Source: Gelidibacter mesophilus DSM 14095 (GTDB taxonomy: Bacteria; Bacteroidota; Bacteroidia; Flavobacteriales; Flavobacteriaceae). From it: a stretch of DNA of 64,000 bases. Below are positions 8,718-17,276 of this stretch, one piece after another. The stretch is taken from positions 124,001-188,000 of the forward strand of contig NZ_AUHD01000008.1 of the NCBI RefSeq assembly GCF_000423005.1, given 5' to 3'. Positions within the stretch are counted from its first letter, which is position 1, and each line of letters begins with the position of its first letter. The notes under the pieces are model-generated. The model was not told the origin of the DNA and did not search any database. It saw only the letters and a program-made list of their open reading frames with translations. A program made the position numbers and the translations under genes.

Positions 8718-9821
8718 CTAAACAACCTCAAACAACTTACCAGGAAGCGGTCTAATTACGCCTTTCAATTCCATATTCAAGAGCACTCCCACCACTTTAA
8801 AAATTGGCATATTACATTCCAAGGCGATACTATCTAAAAGTTGGGATTCTCTGCTTTTAAGGAAATTATAGATAATTTTCTCCTCTTCTTCCAATTCCAC
8901 AAACAGTTGTTTTTGGATAGCAGGCTTTTTATCATGTTCTAGCTCCCAATTTAAAATATAAGGCACATCTAGAGGTGTGGATAGCAAATGTGCTTTTTGG
9001 TATTTAATCAAATTGTTGCAACCAACACTTTGAGAATCTGTAATCCTTCCAGGAACTGCAAAAACATCCCTATTGTAAGAATTAGCTATATCTGCAGTGA
9101 CCAAACTTCCGCCCCGCTCAGCAGATTCAATCACAATGGTTGCTTCACTCATACCGGCAATAACCCGATTACGTTTTAAAAAATTTTCTCGTTCGGGATT
9201 AGAAGTACTCCAAAATTCGGTCAAAAAACCACCGTTCTTTTCAATTTCGGCGACGTATCTTTTATGAACTTTAGGATAAACCTGATTCAGTCCGTGTGCC
9301 AAACAGCCTACAGTTTGTAAATTGTGTTTTAATGCAGCTTTTTGGGCCGTAATATCGGTACCGTAAGCAAACCCTGAAATAATTACTGGATTGAAAACTG
9401 CCAATTGTTCTACTAGTTGTTCACAAAATGCCACGCCAGAAGAGGTGATTTTACGCGTGCCCACAATACTTATGAGTCGACGCTGTTTTAAATCCACTTG
9501 TCCTGACTGAAACAAAAGGATAGGGCCATCAATACAATGTTTTAACTTTTCAGGATATTTGGTGTCCATAAAATACAAACATGTAATATTAGTTTCCTTT
9601 ATGAATCTCAATTCGGCTTCTGCCGCGATCAAATGATTTTTGTTATAAACATCCTGCAACATATGGTACCCAATACCGTCAATTTTTAGCAGATGATTTC
9701 TCTTCTCTTTGAACACCGCTTCCGCAGATCCGCAATGCGCAATCAACTTTTTAGCAGTAATGTCGCCTATTTTGGGTACATTTTGTAGCGCAATAATAAA
9801 AATTAAGTCCTGATCTGACAT
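8718..9821 (-). CDS. dprA: DNA-processing protein DprA
   Basis: 367 aa. An N-terminal SAM/HhH-like region (about 1-65) precedes the Rossmann-like DprA core with IVGTRKITSSG, SGFAYGTDITAQ, GCLAHGL, FPGRITD-like VPGRITDSQSVGCN motifs. The last 60 residues are a winged-helix domain (SIALECNMPIFKVVGVLLNMEL). DprA binds incoming single-stranded DNA during natural transformation and loads RecA. Residue order and length are canonical for Bacteroidota. The dprA gene stands alone here; no other competence genes are nearby. Confidence 0.95.
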   Translation of the reverse strand: MSDQDLIFIIALQNVPKIGDITAKKLIAHCGSAEAVFKEKRNHLLKIDGIGYHMLQDVYNKNHLIAAEAELRFIKETNITCLYFMDTKYPEKLKHCIDGPILLFQSGQVDLKQRRLISIVGTRKITSSGVAFCEQLVEQLAVFNPVIISGFAYGTDITAQKAALKHNLQTVGCLAHGLNQVYPKVHKRYVAEIEKNGGFLTEFWSTSNPERENFLKRNRVIAGMSEATIVIESAERGGSLVTADIANSYNRDVFAVPGRITDSQSVGCNNLIKYQKAHLLSTPLDVPYILNWELEHDKKPAIQKQLFVELEEEEKIIYNFLKSRESQLLDSIALECNMPIFKVVGVLLNMELKGVIRPLPGKLFEVV

Positions 9822-9911
9822 CTATAAGATTGATTAAGAGGATAAACTGTTTAAACTTAAGCAATGTTAATAAATAGTAACCGTTTAATTTCCACGAAAA
9901 TCAAAAATTCA

Positions 9912-9919
9912 TAACTTTG
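9912..9919 (+). promoter_or_regulatory. Promoter -7 box, 5 nt before ATG of the SPOR protein
   Basis: TAACTTTG matches TAnnTTTG; the spacer to the ATG at 9925 is five bases (TTTCA), the same spacing as at the plsC promoter. It implies a leaderless or near-leaderless transcript. Confidence 0.5.
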
Positions 9920-9924
9920 TTTCA

Positions 9925-10878
9925 ATGCATATAGAAACTTACATAAGCGATTTACTCTACCGTTACGACTGCGTAACGATTCCGGAATTTGGTGCATTTT
10001 TGACCAAACGCGTTTCGGCAAGAATTGATCAAAGCAACCATACTTTTTTTCCTCCTAAAAAAGTCATTTCGTTTAATGAGCAATTACAGCATAACGACGG
10101 CCTTTTAGCTAGTTATATTGCAGATGTGGAAAACATTCCTTACGAAATTGCTGTTCAAAAAATCAGCAAGCACGTGAAGTCTATTAAGTCTTTTCTGGCT
10201 GAGGGCGAAACTTTGAATTTTAACACTATTGGTGACTTAGTGTTAAATAGTGATGGTAGAATTCTTTTTGAACCAATCTATAACAGTAATTACCTAACCG
10301 AAGCCTTTGGACTTACAGAATTTAAAACTACCAGCGTCAATCGTGAAGTTTATGGGCAACAGGTAGAATCGCTAGAAGATGTTATTCCTATTGGAATCAC
10401 TCCTGAAAGACGGATTACTAATGAAACCAACAAGAAACCGTATCTTAAATATGCAGCGGTAGCATTAATTGCTTTATCCGTTGGAGGTTTTGCGGTCTCA
10501 TCTTTCTATAATAGTCAAGTAGAAACCCATAACCAATTAGCTCAGGAAGAAGCTAATGAACAATTGGATGTCAAAGTACAGCAAGCGACGTTTGTGATTG
10601 AAAACCCATTACCTGCCGCTACCTTAAATGTTGAGAAACAACAAGGCAAATATCATATTATTGCTGGTGCCTTTAGGGTTGAAGAAAATTCTGATAAAAA
10701 AGTAGAGCAACTCCAAGAACTCGGATTCAAAGCCAGAAAAATTGGGGTCAACAAATACGGACTTCATGAAGTGGTCTATTCCAGCTATGAAAATGGTAGC
10801 GATGCCTTAATGGCATTACGTGATATTCGTCAGAACTACAACAAAGAAGCTTGGATGTTAGTGCGAGAAATTCACTAG
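9925..10878 (+). CDS. HU-like (CCDC81-type) plus SPOR-domain membrane protein
   Basis: 317 aa. Residues about 1-130 form an HU-like fold of the prokaryotic CCDC81 type (ETYISDLLYRYDCVTIPEFGAFL; repeat at about 60-130). One transmembrane helix lies at about 175-195, and a SPOR domain at about 239-315 (YHIIAGAFRV ... ELGFKARK). The topology puts the HU part in the cytoplasm and SPOR in the periplasm, where SPOR domains bind denuded septal peptidoglycan. It thus links a DNA-binding-like or scaffold domain to the division site. The start at 9925 agrees with family N-termini even though it leaves almost no leader. Confidence 0.88.
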   Translation: MHIETYISDLLYRYDCVTIPEFGAFLTKRVSARIDQSNHTFFPPKKVISFNEQLQHNDGLLASYIADVENIPYEIAVQKISKHVKSIKSFLAEGETLNFNTIGDLVLNSDGRILFEPIYNSNYLTEAFGLTEFKTTSVNREVYGQQVESLEDVIPIGITPERRITNETNKKPYLKYAAVALIALSVGGFAVSSFYNSQVETHNQLAQEEANEQLDVKVQQATFVIENPLPAATLNVEKQQGKYHIIAGAFRVEENSDKKVEQLQELGFKARKIGVNKYGLHEVVYSSYENGSDALMALRDIRQNYNKEAWMLVREIH

Positions 10879-11121
10879 GTTTTTGCTTGTCAATCATTAG
10901 AAATTGGCTTTTTAGATACAAAGGACAAAAGGCATCATTCATTCTTTTATACACTTTCAATATTTAATTGAGCATGGTCTCCCCTGCTTATTTTTTATGT
11001 GATTTGGTCATTCCGAGGGTTAGAATTAGGAAATCATCCTGAATCATAAATTGATCGATATCACAGCGAATTCTTATAAAAAACATTCGTGTATTCATGA
11101 CAAAAAATCCCAAATGCAACC

Positions 11122-11129
11122 TATCTTTG
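11122..11129 (+). promoter_or_regulatory. Promoter -7 box that decides the thioesterase start
   Basis: TATCTTTG, an exact TAnnTTTG, lies 23 bases before the ATG at 11153. The upstream candidate starts (TTG 11051, ATG 11114) lie on the wrong side of this box, which supports 11153. Confidence 0.5.
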
Positions 11130-11152
11130 CACCTCAATTAAAAAACACACCC

Positions 11153-11662
11153 ATGCAAGCCAAACACCCTAATGATTCCGTCTGTATAATGACCGATTTG
11201 GTGCTTCCGAGCGAAACTAACCCACTCAATAATTTATTTGGTGGCGAATTGTTGGCCCGTATGGACCGCGCGGCAAGTATTGCAGCGAGACGGCACAGTA
11301 GACGTATTGTGGTAACTGCATCCGTCAATCACGTTGCGTTCAATAGAGTTATTCCATTAGGAAGCGTGGTTACTGTGGAAGCGAAGGTTTCGAGAGCATT
11401 TAAAACTTCTATGGAAGTGTATATTGATGTGTGGATTGAAGATCGTGAATCTGGAGTAAGATCTTTAGCAAATGAGGCCATTTACACTTTTGTTGCAGTA
11501 GATGAAACCGGTCGTCCAACCGCAATTGAAGAAATTGTTCCGGTATCCGATTTGGAAAAAGAACGTTTTGAAGCCGCACTTAGACGTAAACAGTTAAGTT
11601 TGGTATTGGCCGGAAAAATGAAGCCAAATGAAGCTACAGAGCTAAAAGCCTTGTTCAATTAA
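11153..11662 (+). CDS. Acyl-CoA thioesterase (hotdog fold, YciA-like)
   Basis: About 169 aa from the ATG at 11153, the usual length of this family. The open frame extends upstream to 11051, but the extension is not hotdog-like and lies upstream of the promoter box. Hotdog domain: LVLPSETNPLNNLFGGELLA, in which the NxLGG-type loop and following helix carry the catalytic Asn/Asp (here PLNNLFGGELLARMD), then VTASVNHVAFNRV and IPLGSVVTVEA. These hexameric cytosolic enzymes hydrolyse acyl-CoA to the acid and CoA. Convergent with the EnvC-like gene. Confidence 0.9.
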   Translation: MQAKHPNDSVCIMTDLVLPSETNPLNNLFGGELLARMDRAASIAARRHSRRIVVTASVNHVAFNRVIPLGSVVTVEAKVSRAFKTSMEVYIDVWIEDRESGVRSLANEAIYTFVAVDETGRPTAIEEIVPVSDLEKERFEAALRRKQLSLVLAGKMKPNEATELKALFN

Positions 11663-11677
11663 CGAATTTTTCGTTAA
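11659..11677. terminator. Short palindrome over the thioesterase stop codon
   Basis: TTAACGAA and TTCGTTAA (8 bp each) with a TTT loop, overlapping the stop codon at 11660-11662. No U-tract follows, so this is a weak terminator candidate only. Confidence 0.3.
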
Positions 11678-11723
11678 AATCTAAATAGCGGTATTCTTAG
11701 AAAGTCACAACGGTAAAATGATT

Positions 11724-12947
11724 CTATCTCACAATCCAAGCCGATGGATCCTGGAATTTTGAATCTTTATAGATGTGGAAGCTCAGCATACATTCGCCAT
11801 TGGATGGGTCAGTGAAAACCTCCCCAATATCTTGGTTGGTGACAACCTTATCGCCTTTTGCTACATACACTTTAGATAGGTTTTTATAAACCGTAATGTA
11901 GTTACCATGTTGCACTAAAATCCAAGGATTTCCGGTTTTTGTACCTTGAACGGCTAACACCTCGCCATTAAATACGGCTCTTACCTTTGCGTTTTTATCT
12001 GTAGCAATTCTAATTCCACTACTATTGATTTCAATCGTATTATCAATGGACGAACGTTGCTTGCCGTAACGCACTTTAATGACTCCTGTACGCACGGGCC
12101 ACGGTAATTTACCTTTATTGGACTCAAACTTGGCTTCCAACGCTTTGGCTTCCGGAGTTAAAGCAAATCCTTTAGAAGTAGTTTCAGATTTCCCTGCTTT
12201 TTTGTTGGATGCCGCAATGGCCTCTCGAATCAGCTTTTCTATTTCTCGGTCAATTCGATCAGCTTCCTGTTGTTTTTTCTTGATTTGTGAAGCGTAAGTG
12301 GTCATGTTTTTCCTTACGGAAGCCATGAGTTTTTGATGCTCCTTTACATCTTCCTCCAAGCGTTGCTTTGCCAATCGGTTTTCTTCCACCAATTTGTCCT
12401 TGTCCTTCTTCTGTTGAAGTAAGGTCGTGTTCAATTCTTGCAGTTTATCTGTCTTTCGCTTGATTTCCTCGCCTTGCTCCTTTTGATAGTCTGTATATTG
12501 CCTAATGTACTGAAGTCTCTTGTAAGCCTGCTTAAAATTCTCAGAAGAGAGTAAAAACATCACACGACTTTGTTCTGATTTACTTTTATAGGATTTGACC
12601 ACCATGGCCGCATAATCCTCTTTCAGATATTTTAACTGATCACGAAGACTGCTGATTTGTTTTTGGTTGTTATTTATTTCCCGCGTTAATAGATTGGCTT
12701 GATCATTAGTAATTTTAATGAGATTTTTTCGGACATTTACCTTATAATTCAGATCTTCAACCGTGGTAATAATAGATTTCTCCTCCTTTTTGGTGGTGAA
12801 AAGTAGATTATTGATTTGCTGAATTTCCTTCAGAATTGTTTGACGTTTGGCCTCCAACTCTTTTTGCTTTTTACTTTGTGCGGTCATTGTGAATGTGCAC
12901 AAACTAAAAAGTAAGATCAATCTGAATATGTTAGGTTGGTAACGCAT
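11724..12947 (-). CDS. EnvC-like murein hydrolase activator (degenerate M23)
   Basis: 407 aa: signal peptide (1-23, ending TMTAQ), a long coiled coil (about 25-245, rich in Lys/Glu/Gln heptads) and a C-terminal LytM domain (about 290-405). The LytM zinc ligands are lost: the usual HxH is replaced by LSFHIY and the first His...Asp motif is absent, as in EnvC, which activates amidases rather than cutting peptidoglycan itself. Its start codon shares base 12947 with the stop of the DUF4292 gene, so the two are translationally coupled. Confidence 0.88.
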   Translation of the reverse strand: MRYQPNIFRLILLFSLCTFTMTAQSKKQKELEAKRQTILKEIQQINNLLFTTKKEEKSIITTVEDLNYKVNVRKNLIKITNDQANLLTREINNNQKQISSLRDQLKYLKEDYAAMVVKSYKSKSEQSRVMFLLSSENFKQAYKRLQYIRQYTDYQKEQGEEIKRKTDKLQELNTTLLQQKKDKDKLVEENRLAKQRLEEDVKEHQKLMASVRKNMTTYASQIKKKQQEADRIDREIEKLIREAIAASNKKAGKSETTSKGFALTPEAKALEAKFESNKGKLPWPVRTGVIKVRYGKQRSSIDNTIEINSSGIRIATDKNAKVRAVFNGEVLAVQGTKTGNPWILVQHGNYITVYKNLSKVYVAKGDKVVTNQDIGEVFTDPSNGECMLSFHIYKDSKFQDPSAWIVR

Positions 12948-13720
12948 TATTCAAGTTCAATTTCTTTGTATCCTGATGGAATGTTGAATGGGAATCGGAC
13001 CTCTCCGTTTAAACTAATGGATTTAAAATCGAGATCAATAGTAATTTCATCATTTTTTTCTACTGCAATAATACGAATGTTTTCAGGAAAAATTTGTTTG
13101 CCCACCGCCTGATATTTCTTGTAATCTATCTGCAGCATACGTTTCTCTTTGGGTTGGTATAACTGTTGGGAATCCAATTTAAAAAACCCAGGATTAACAA
13201 GAAAAAACAACTCAAACAAGGCACGTTGATCTTTAGGTTTCAAAACATAGGAGTGATCATTTGGATCGGTTAAATAAGTGTCATCTTTCAAATTGAAAAT
13301 AGGCTCCCCTAGAAAAATATTTTGGATCTTTTCAAAGTCAATCTCAGTGCCCAACAGTTTTGTCAATAAGGAAAAATCACCATCAAAATATTGATTGTTT
13401 ATCTTGTCATAAAATTTGACACTATCCTGAGTGATCATTACTCGCGCAACCGCTAAAGGTGCGCTCATCCAGATGACCTTATCCTTTTCCATTCTCAAGT
13501 TTACCGTAGTTCCATTACTACTACTGCCTTCAGAATAATCAATTCGGACTCTGGCCTGCAAGGTTTTAAACCGAACATCTTGTTTAGCATTCTCCCTGAT
13601 GATCTGTTTTGCGGTCATGTCTTTGTCAATTTCCGCATTGGAAGTAAGGCTCTTGGTAGATTTACAGCCCACACTTAAAGCTAATATAAGTAGCAATACA
13701 CTTAGTTTATAAAGTCTCAT
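12947..13720 (-). CDS. DUF4292 lipoprotein
   Basis: 257 aa. Lipobox SVGC with Cys19 after a hydrophobic signal. The rest is beta-rich and resembles LolA/LolB-type lipoprotein-carrier folds (KVIWMSAPL, QLYQPKEKRMLQIDYKKY), the structure inferred for DUF4292. It probably sits in the periplasm or outer membrane. It is squeezed between the TPR and EnvC-like genes with one-base overlaps at both ends, an arrangement seen across Flavobacteriaceae. Its exact job is unknown. Confidence 0.85.
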   Translation of the reverse strand: MRLYKLSVLLLILALSVGCKSTKSLTSNAEIDKDMTAKQIIRENAKQDVRFKTLQARVRIDYSEGSSSNGTTVNLRMEKDKVIWMSAPLAVARVMITQDSVKFYDKINNQYFDGDFSLLTKLLGTEIDFEKIQNIFLGEPIFNLKDDTYLTDPNDHSYVLKPKDQRALFELFFLVNPGFFKLDSQQLYQPKEKRMLQIDYKKYQAVGKQIFPENIRIIAVEKNDEITIDLDFKSISLNGEVRFPFNIPSGYKEIELE

Positions 13721-15078
13721 TAATTTGGATTTGTTAAGGCAGCCGCCTTTTTTGCAAACGCTTGCGATTTGGAATTATTATTATTGAGTTTATAAGCTAC
13801 ACTCAGTTGATTGTAAAAGTCAGCTTCCATCTTTGGATCATCAATCACATAATCTAAGCCTGTTTCCAAAGTTGAAATGGCTTTTTTACCTTGCTTCAAT
13901 TTGTTATGCGCAACGCCATTGATCAGATATAAAATAGGTTGCGCCGGGAATAACTCTATAGCCTGCTCACTTTTTTCAATGGCATTTTTTTCCTGATTTA
14001 GGTCAATTTGAAGTAAGAGCACATCTTTAATCACCGCAAAATTGTTTGGCTCCAATTTTAAGGCATCTTCAAAATACATTAAAGCTTTTGGTTTATCTTC
14101 AAGTTTTAGATAGTATTGCGCCAATTCGACAAGCGTTTGAAAGCTCTTATTTTCATCAATCATAGCGGTCACATCAATCAGATCTTTTTCATACTCTGGA
14201 TGCTTTGCTACAAAATTTATAAAATCGTTGAGGACTTTAGTTTTGGCATCGGCATTAATTTCCGGGGCTGTCAAAACGGTTTTCATTGAGGCAATCGCTT
14301 GGCTTGTTTGATTCTTATCCAAATAAAACTTGTACAACGCCAAATGTACCAATTTGGATTCTGGTTGCACTTCTAAGAGCTTCTGTGCAGTTTCAAATGC
14401 CTTTTCTGTTTCTCCAGTTTCGCTATATCTATAAATCAGGGTGAGGTAATTGGTTTCATTATCAGGATCTTGATCCAAACGCTCTTGTAAATTGTCAATT
14501 CTGTCTGCATCACGTCCCGTGATGTTGTATATTTCATTTCTCAAAAAATCCCTATCGGCACTTATCCCAAACTCCTTATCCAGTTCATCCAATAGCTTTA
14601 AAGCATCTTTATAGTCTTTACTTTTAATGTATAAGGAGGCCAAATCCTGACGGTAATCAGGATGGTATTTAACGAGTTGTTTAACCGTTTTTATGGCTTT
14701 TTTAGTATCTCCTTGTTGATTATATACATCATAAAGCTCATCTAAATACCACTCATTATCGGGTTCTTTGGAAACTGCTCTTTTCAAAGCATCTTCAGCA
14801 GCACCAAAGTTTTTGAGTTTGTTATAATTTTTGCCTAACTCATAATATACGACAGGTTTATCATCCAATTTTTTACATTTTAGAAGAGCATCAATGGCGC
14901 GTTGGTAATTTTCAATGCCCTGTTGCTTCAAGGCCTCAAAAAAATGTTCCTGAAACATATCTTCTACATTTCCAAGATCATCCATTGGTTTCTGGGTAAA
15001 ATCAACTTGGGCATGAGAAGCTTGAGGGATGCTAAACATTACTATAAAGAGAATTAATATGTGGATTTTATATTTCAT
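13720..15078 (-). CDS. Tetratricopeptide-repeat protein
   Basis: 452 aa with a signal peptide (1-23, PQASHA) and about nine TPR-like helical pairs from residue 50 on (for example VYYELGKNYNKLKNFGAAED, ALMYFEDALKLEPNNFAV). TPR arrays are protein-interaction scaffolds; here it is periplasmic. It is the first of three overlapping genes with the DUF4292 lipoprotein and the EnvC-like protein, which suggests one envelope function. No promoter box recognised; 154 bp separate it from the upstream nucleotidyltransferase. Confidence 0.85.
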   Translation of the reverse strand: MKYKIHILILFIVMFSIPQASHAQVDFTQKPMDDLGNVEDMFQEHFFEALKQQGIENYQRAIDALLKCKKLDDKPVVYYELGKNYNKLKNFGAAEDALKRAVSKEPDNEWYLDELYDVYNQQGDTKKAIKTVKQLVKYHPDYRQDLASLYIKSKDYKDALKLLDELDKEFGISADRDFLRNEIYNITGRDADRIDNLQERLDQDPDNETNYLTLIYRYSETGETEKAFETAQKLLEVQPESKLVHLALYKFYLDKNQTSQAIASMKTVLTAPEINADAKTKVLNDFINFVAKHPEYEKDLIDVTAMIDENKSFQTLVELAQYYLKLEDKPKALMYFEDALKLEPNNFAVIKDVLLLQIDLNQEKNAIEKSEQAIELFPAQPILYLINGVAHNKLKQGKKAISTLETGLDYVIDDPKMEADFYNQLSVAYKLNNNNSKSQAFAKKAAALTNPN

Positions 15079-15232
15079 TTTGCTGCCCCGACTGCACTAA
15101 TTGTTTTAACGGATGATTAGAATGTGATAAGCGTGATCTCGAATATATTATCTGGTTAATTTGCGAGATCAACTTCGTTGAACCGCAAGAATTTCGGCCG
15201 TTACTTCGATAAACTCAGCAACAACTCAGGAA
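15079..15232. repeat. Spacer with degenerate repeat elements
   Basis: No gene. The stretch about 15200-15235 (CTTCGATAAACTCAG ... CTCAGGAATTA) resembles 8528-8562 (TTTCGACAAGCTCAACG ... CACAGGAATTA), so both are copies of one intergenic repeat. Confidence 0.5.
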
Positions 15233-16252
15233 TTAGCTAAGATCAGAATAATCCCCAATACTAATCGTTTTAAAATTGCCATCATAATAAACATGATTTC
15301 CAATCATGGCCTCATCTAAATTAGCATTTTTTATGATGCTGTGTGTTTGGATCAAGCTGTTTTTTATGGTAGCATCCGTTACGGTACAATTGTTACCAAT
15401 AGACACATTTGGACCGATGGTTGCATTTTTTAAAATGACATTTTCACCAATAAAACAAGGTTCAATAATCTTTGAATTTTCTAAAGTCACTGATCCTGCC
15501 ATCATTTGTTCTTCGCCATCCGATTGTATAAATCCTAACATTCTTGTGTTGGTTTCAACAGTTACCGCTTTATTGCCACAATCCATCCACTCCTCAACTT
15601 CTCCTGTTTTAAAGACTTTGCCTTTGGCCATCATGCCTTTAATACCATCATTGATTTGATATTCTCCTCCATTAATGATATTATTGTCCAAAACAATCTG
15701 CAACTCCTGTTTAAGAACGTTGACATCCTTAAAGTAGTATATCCCGATAACTGCTAAATCGCTCACAAAGTCCTTTGGTTTTTCCACAAGCTCCACAATT
15801 TCTTTATTGGTATTTAATTTAACAACGCCGTAGGCTTCAGGTTGATCGACTTGTTTTACCCAAATAACGGCATCAGCTTCTGGATCCAAATTAAAATCGG
15901 CTCTAATCAAAGTATCCGCATAAGCAATTACAGCTGGTCCTGAGAGCGAATCCTTGGCGCACATAATGGCGTGGCCAGTGCCCAAAGGTTGATCTTGCCG
16001 GTAGATGGATGCTTTGGCGCCTAAACTGGTGGCCAACTCCTTTAAACTTTCAACGACCTCATCTCCAAAAAATGCAGGATCTCCCAAAATAAATGCAATC
16101 TCTTCAATAGGTTGGTCCAATACTTTGGCAATATCCTTGACTAATCGATGCACTATAGGTTGTCCCGCCACCGGAATTAATGGTTTTGGAACTGTTAATG
16201 TGTGTGGGCGTAAACGTGAACCACGTCCCGCCATTGGAACTATTATTTTCAT
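15233..16252 (-). CDS. Sugar nucleotidyltransferase (RfbA/GlmU-like)
   Basis: About 339 aa from the ATG at 16252; the open frame begins two codons earlier at a TTG, a less likely start. N-terminal nucleotidyltransferase domain with the signature MAGRGSRLRPHT (metal and NTP binding), PKPLIPVAGQP, and YADTL (the Asp that binds Mg2+). The C-terminal third is a left-handed beta-helix of hexapeptide repeats (IIEPCFIGENVILKNA-type). It transfers an NMP to a sugar-1-phosphate, giving an NDP-sugar for envelope glycans; the sugar is not fixed by the sequence. Neighbours are dut and a flippase, as in other flavobacteria. Confidence 0.85.
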   Translation of the reverse strand: MKIIVPMAGRGSRLRPHTLTVPKPLIPVAGQPIVHRLVKDIAKVLDQPIEEIAFILGDPAFFGDEVVESLKELATSLGAKASIYRQDQPLGTGHAIMCAKDSLSGPAVIAYADTLIRADFNLDPEADAVIWVKQVDQPEAYGVVKLNTNKEIVELVEKPKDFVSDLAVIGIYYFKDVNVLKQELQIVLDNNIINGGEYQINDGIKGMMAKGKVFKTGEVEEWMDCGNKAVTVETNTRMLGFIQSDGEEQMMAGSVTLENSKIIEPCFIGENVILKNATIGPNVSIGNNCTVTDATIKNSLIQTHSIIKNANLDEAMIGNHVYYDGNFKTISIGDYSDLS

Positions 16253-16260
16253 ATTCAATT

Positions 16261-16276
16261 ACCTGCGAAGGCAGGT
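16261..16276. repeat. REP-like palindrome
   Basis: ACCTGCGAAGGCAGGT, near-perfect palindrome with core CCTGC/GCAGG, immediately beside the GIY-YIG pseudogene. Part of an eight-copy family in this window. Confidence 0.65.
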
Positions 16277-16293
16277 ATCTATTTTGGTTAAAC

Positions 16294-16596
16294 TTATTTT
16301 CTAAATTTATTATAATTCAAATTTAAATGTATATCCATCCAACTTGGGTTCTAAGACCTGTGGAGGAAGGTATCCAACAATGCCAAATTATTCTCTCAAC
16401 TTATTGTAATTCAGCTTCCAATCCGTTATCATATTCTTCCAAATATACCAATATGTCACAATTATATTTGGCAGTAAATGATTTTGGGTACACTTTTAAC
16501 CTATGCTCCTTCACTCTTTCCTCTATACTATCCGATATTCCAATATATAAAACACCGTTCATTTTATTTGTAATTATATATATACCAAAGCTTCAT
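16294..16596 (-). pseudogene. Decayed GIY-YIG endonuclease
   Basis: No intact frame, but the minus strand translates from about 16589 as GIYIITNKMNGVLYIG, followed by ERVKEH, YPKSFTAKYNCDIL and VYLEEY, the canonical start of short flavobacterial GIY-YIG proteins. An ATG (16594-16596) is out of frame with this and the frame stops at 16401. A later piece, NPSWMD at about 16320-16350, matches the family C-terminus in another frame. The middle (catalytic Arg/Glu helix region after EE) is lost. The remnant is flanked on both sides by REP-like palindromes. Confidence 0.72.
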
Positions 16597-16702
16597 AGTT
16601 TCTATAACGAGATTAGAAATGTTGGATTTAAACTTAGCTTATCCTTAATACTTTCCTTTAGAAGTATCAGAACTGAGTATTTCTTGTCTTTTAAATCACG
16701 AG

Positions 16703-16722
16703 ATTCCTGCCTTGGCAGGAAT
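16703..16722. repeat. REP-like palindrome
   Basis: ATTCCTGCCTTGGCAGGAAT, a palindrome with central CTTG. It abuts the 3' end of dut (stop at 16724) and borders the GIY-YIG remnant on the other side. Confidence 0.7.
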
Positions 16723-16723
16723 T

Positions 16724-17158
16724 CTACAAAACGCCAGTACTCCCAAATCCACCGTCACCTCTTACTGTTTCAGAAAGCGTTTCAACAGAAACCCATTCTG
16801 CACGTTCGTGCTTGGCAATTACTAATTGTGCAATACGTTCGCCATTAACAATTTCAAAATCTTCGTTGGACAAGTTGACCAAGATAACGCCAATTTCGCC
16901 TCTATAATCGGCATCTATCGTTCCAGGAGCGTTCAATACAGTTATCCCCTTTTTTGCAGCGAGACCACTCCGAGGTCTTACTTGTGCTTCAACCCCAATT
17001 GGAAGCTCTAAGAATAAACCTGTACCCACAATACTTCTTTCTAATGGTTTTAATAGTCTTGATTCTGATAAATTGGCACGTAAATCCATTCCCGCCGAGG
17101 CTATAGTTTCATAGTTGGGTAAGGCGTGATTGGATGTGTTGATGATTTTGATCTCCAT
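16724..17158 (-). CDS. dut: Deoxyuridine 5'-triphosphate nucleotidohydrolase
   Basis: 144 aa, the normal trimeric dUTPase size. The five motifs are visible: SAGMDLRA (I), [10 protein letters not shown] (II), [16 protein letters not shown] (III), GERIAQLVI (IV), and [10 protein letters not shown] (V). It hydrolyses dUTP to dUMP, keeping uracil out of DNA and supplying dTMP synthesis. It lies downstream of the flippase and upstream of the nucleotidyltransferase in one transcriptional direction; this is a recurrent flavobacterial order. Confidence 0.97.
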   Translation of the reverse strand: MEIKIINTSNHALPNYETIASAGMDLRANLSESRLLKPLERSIVGTGLFLELPIGVEAQVRPRSGLAAKKGITVLNAPGTIDADYRGEIGVILVNLSNEDFEIVNGERIAQLVIAKHERAEWVSVETLSETVRGDGGFGSTGVL

Positions 17159-17276
17159 AAATGATTTATTTTCTTGCTACAAATTCACGACTATTTATTT
17201 ATCAGATATAATCGGAATCGTTTGATTTATTTTTATTTACTATAATTCAGCTAAACACTCAGTTGTTCAATACAAC

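Noticed and set aside
11051-11152. Extended N-terminus of the thioesterase from TTG 11051 or ATG 11114
   Set aside because: The extension is not hotdog-like and lies upstream of the promoter box at 11122-11129.
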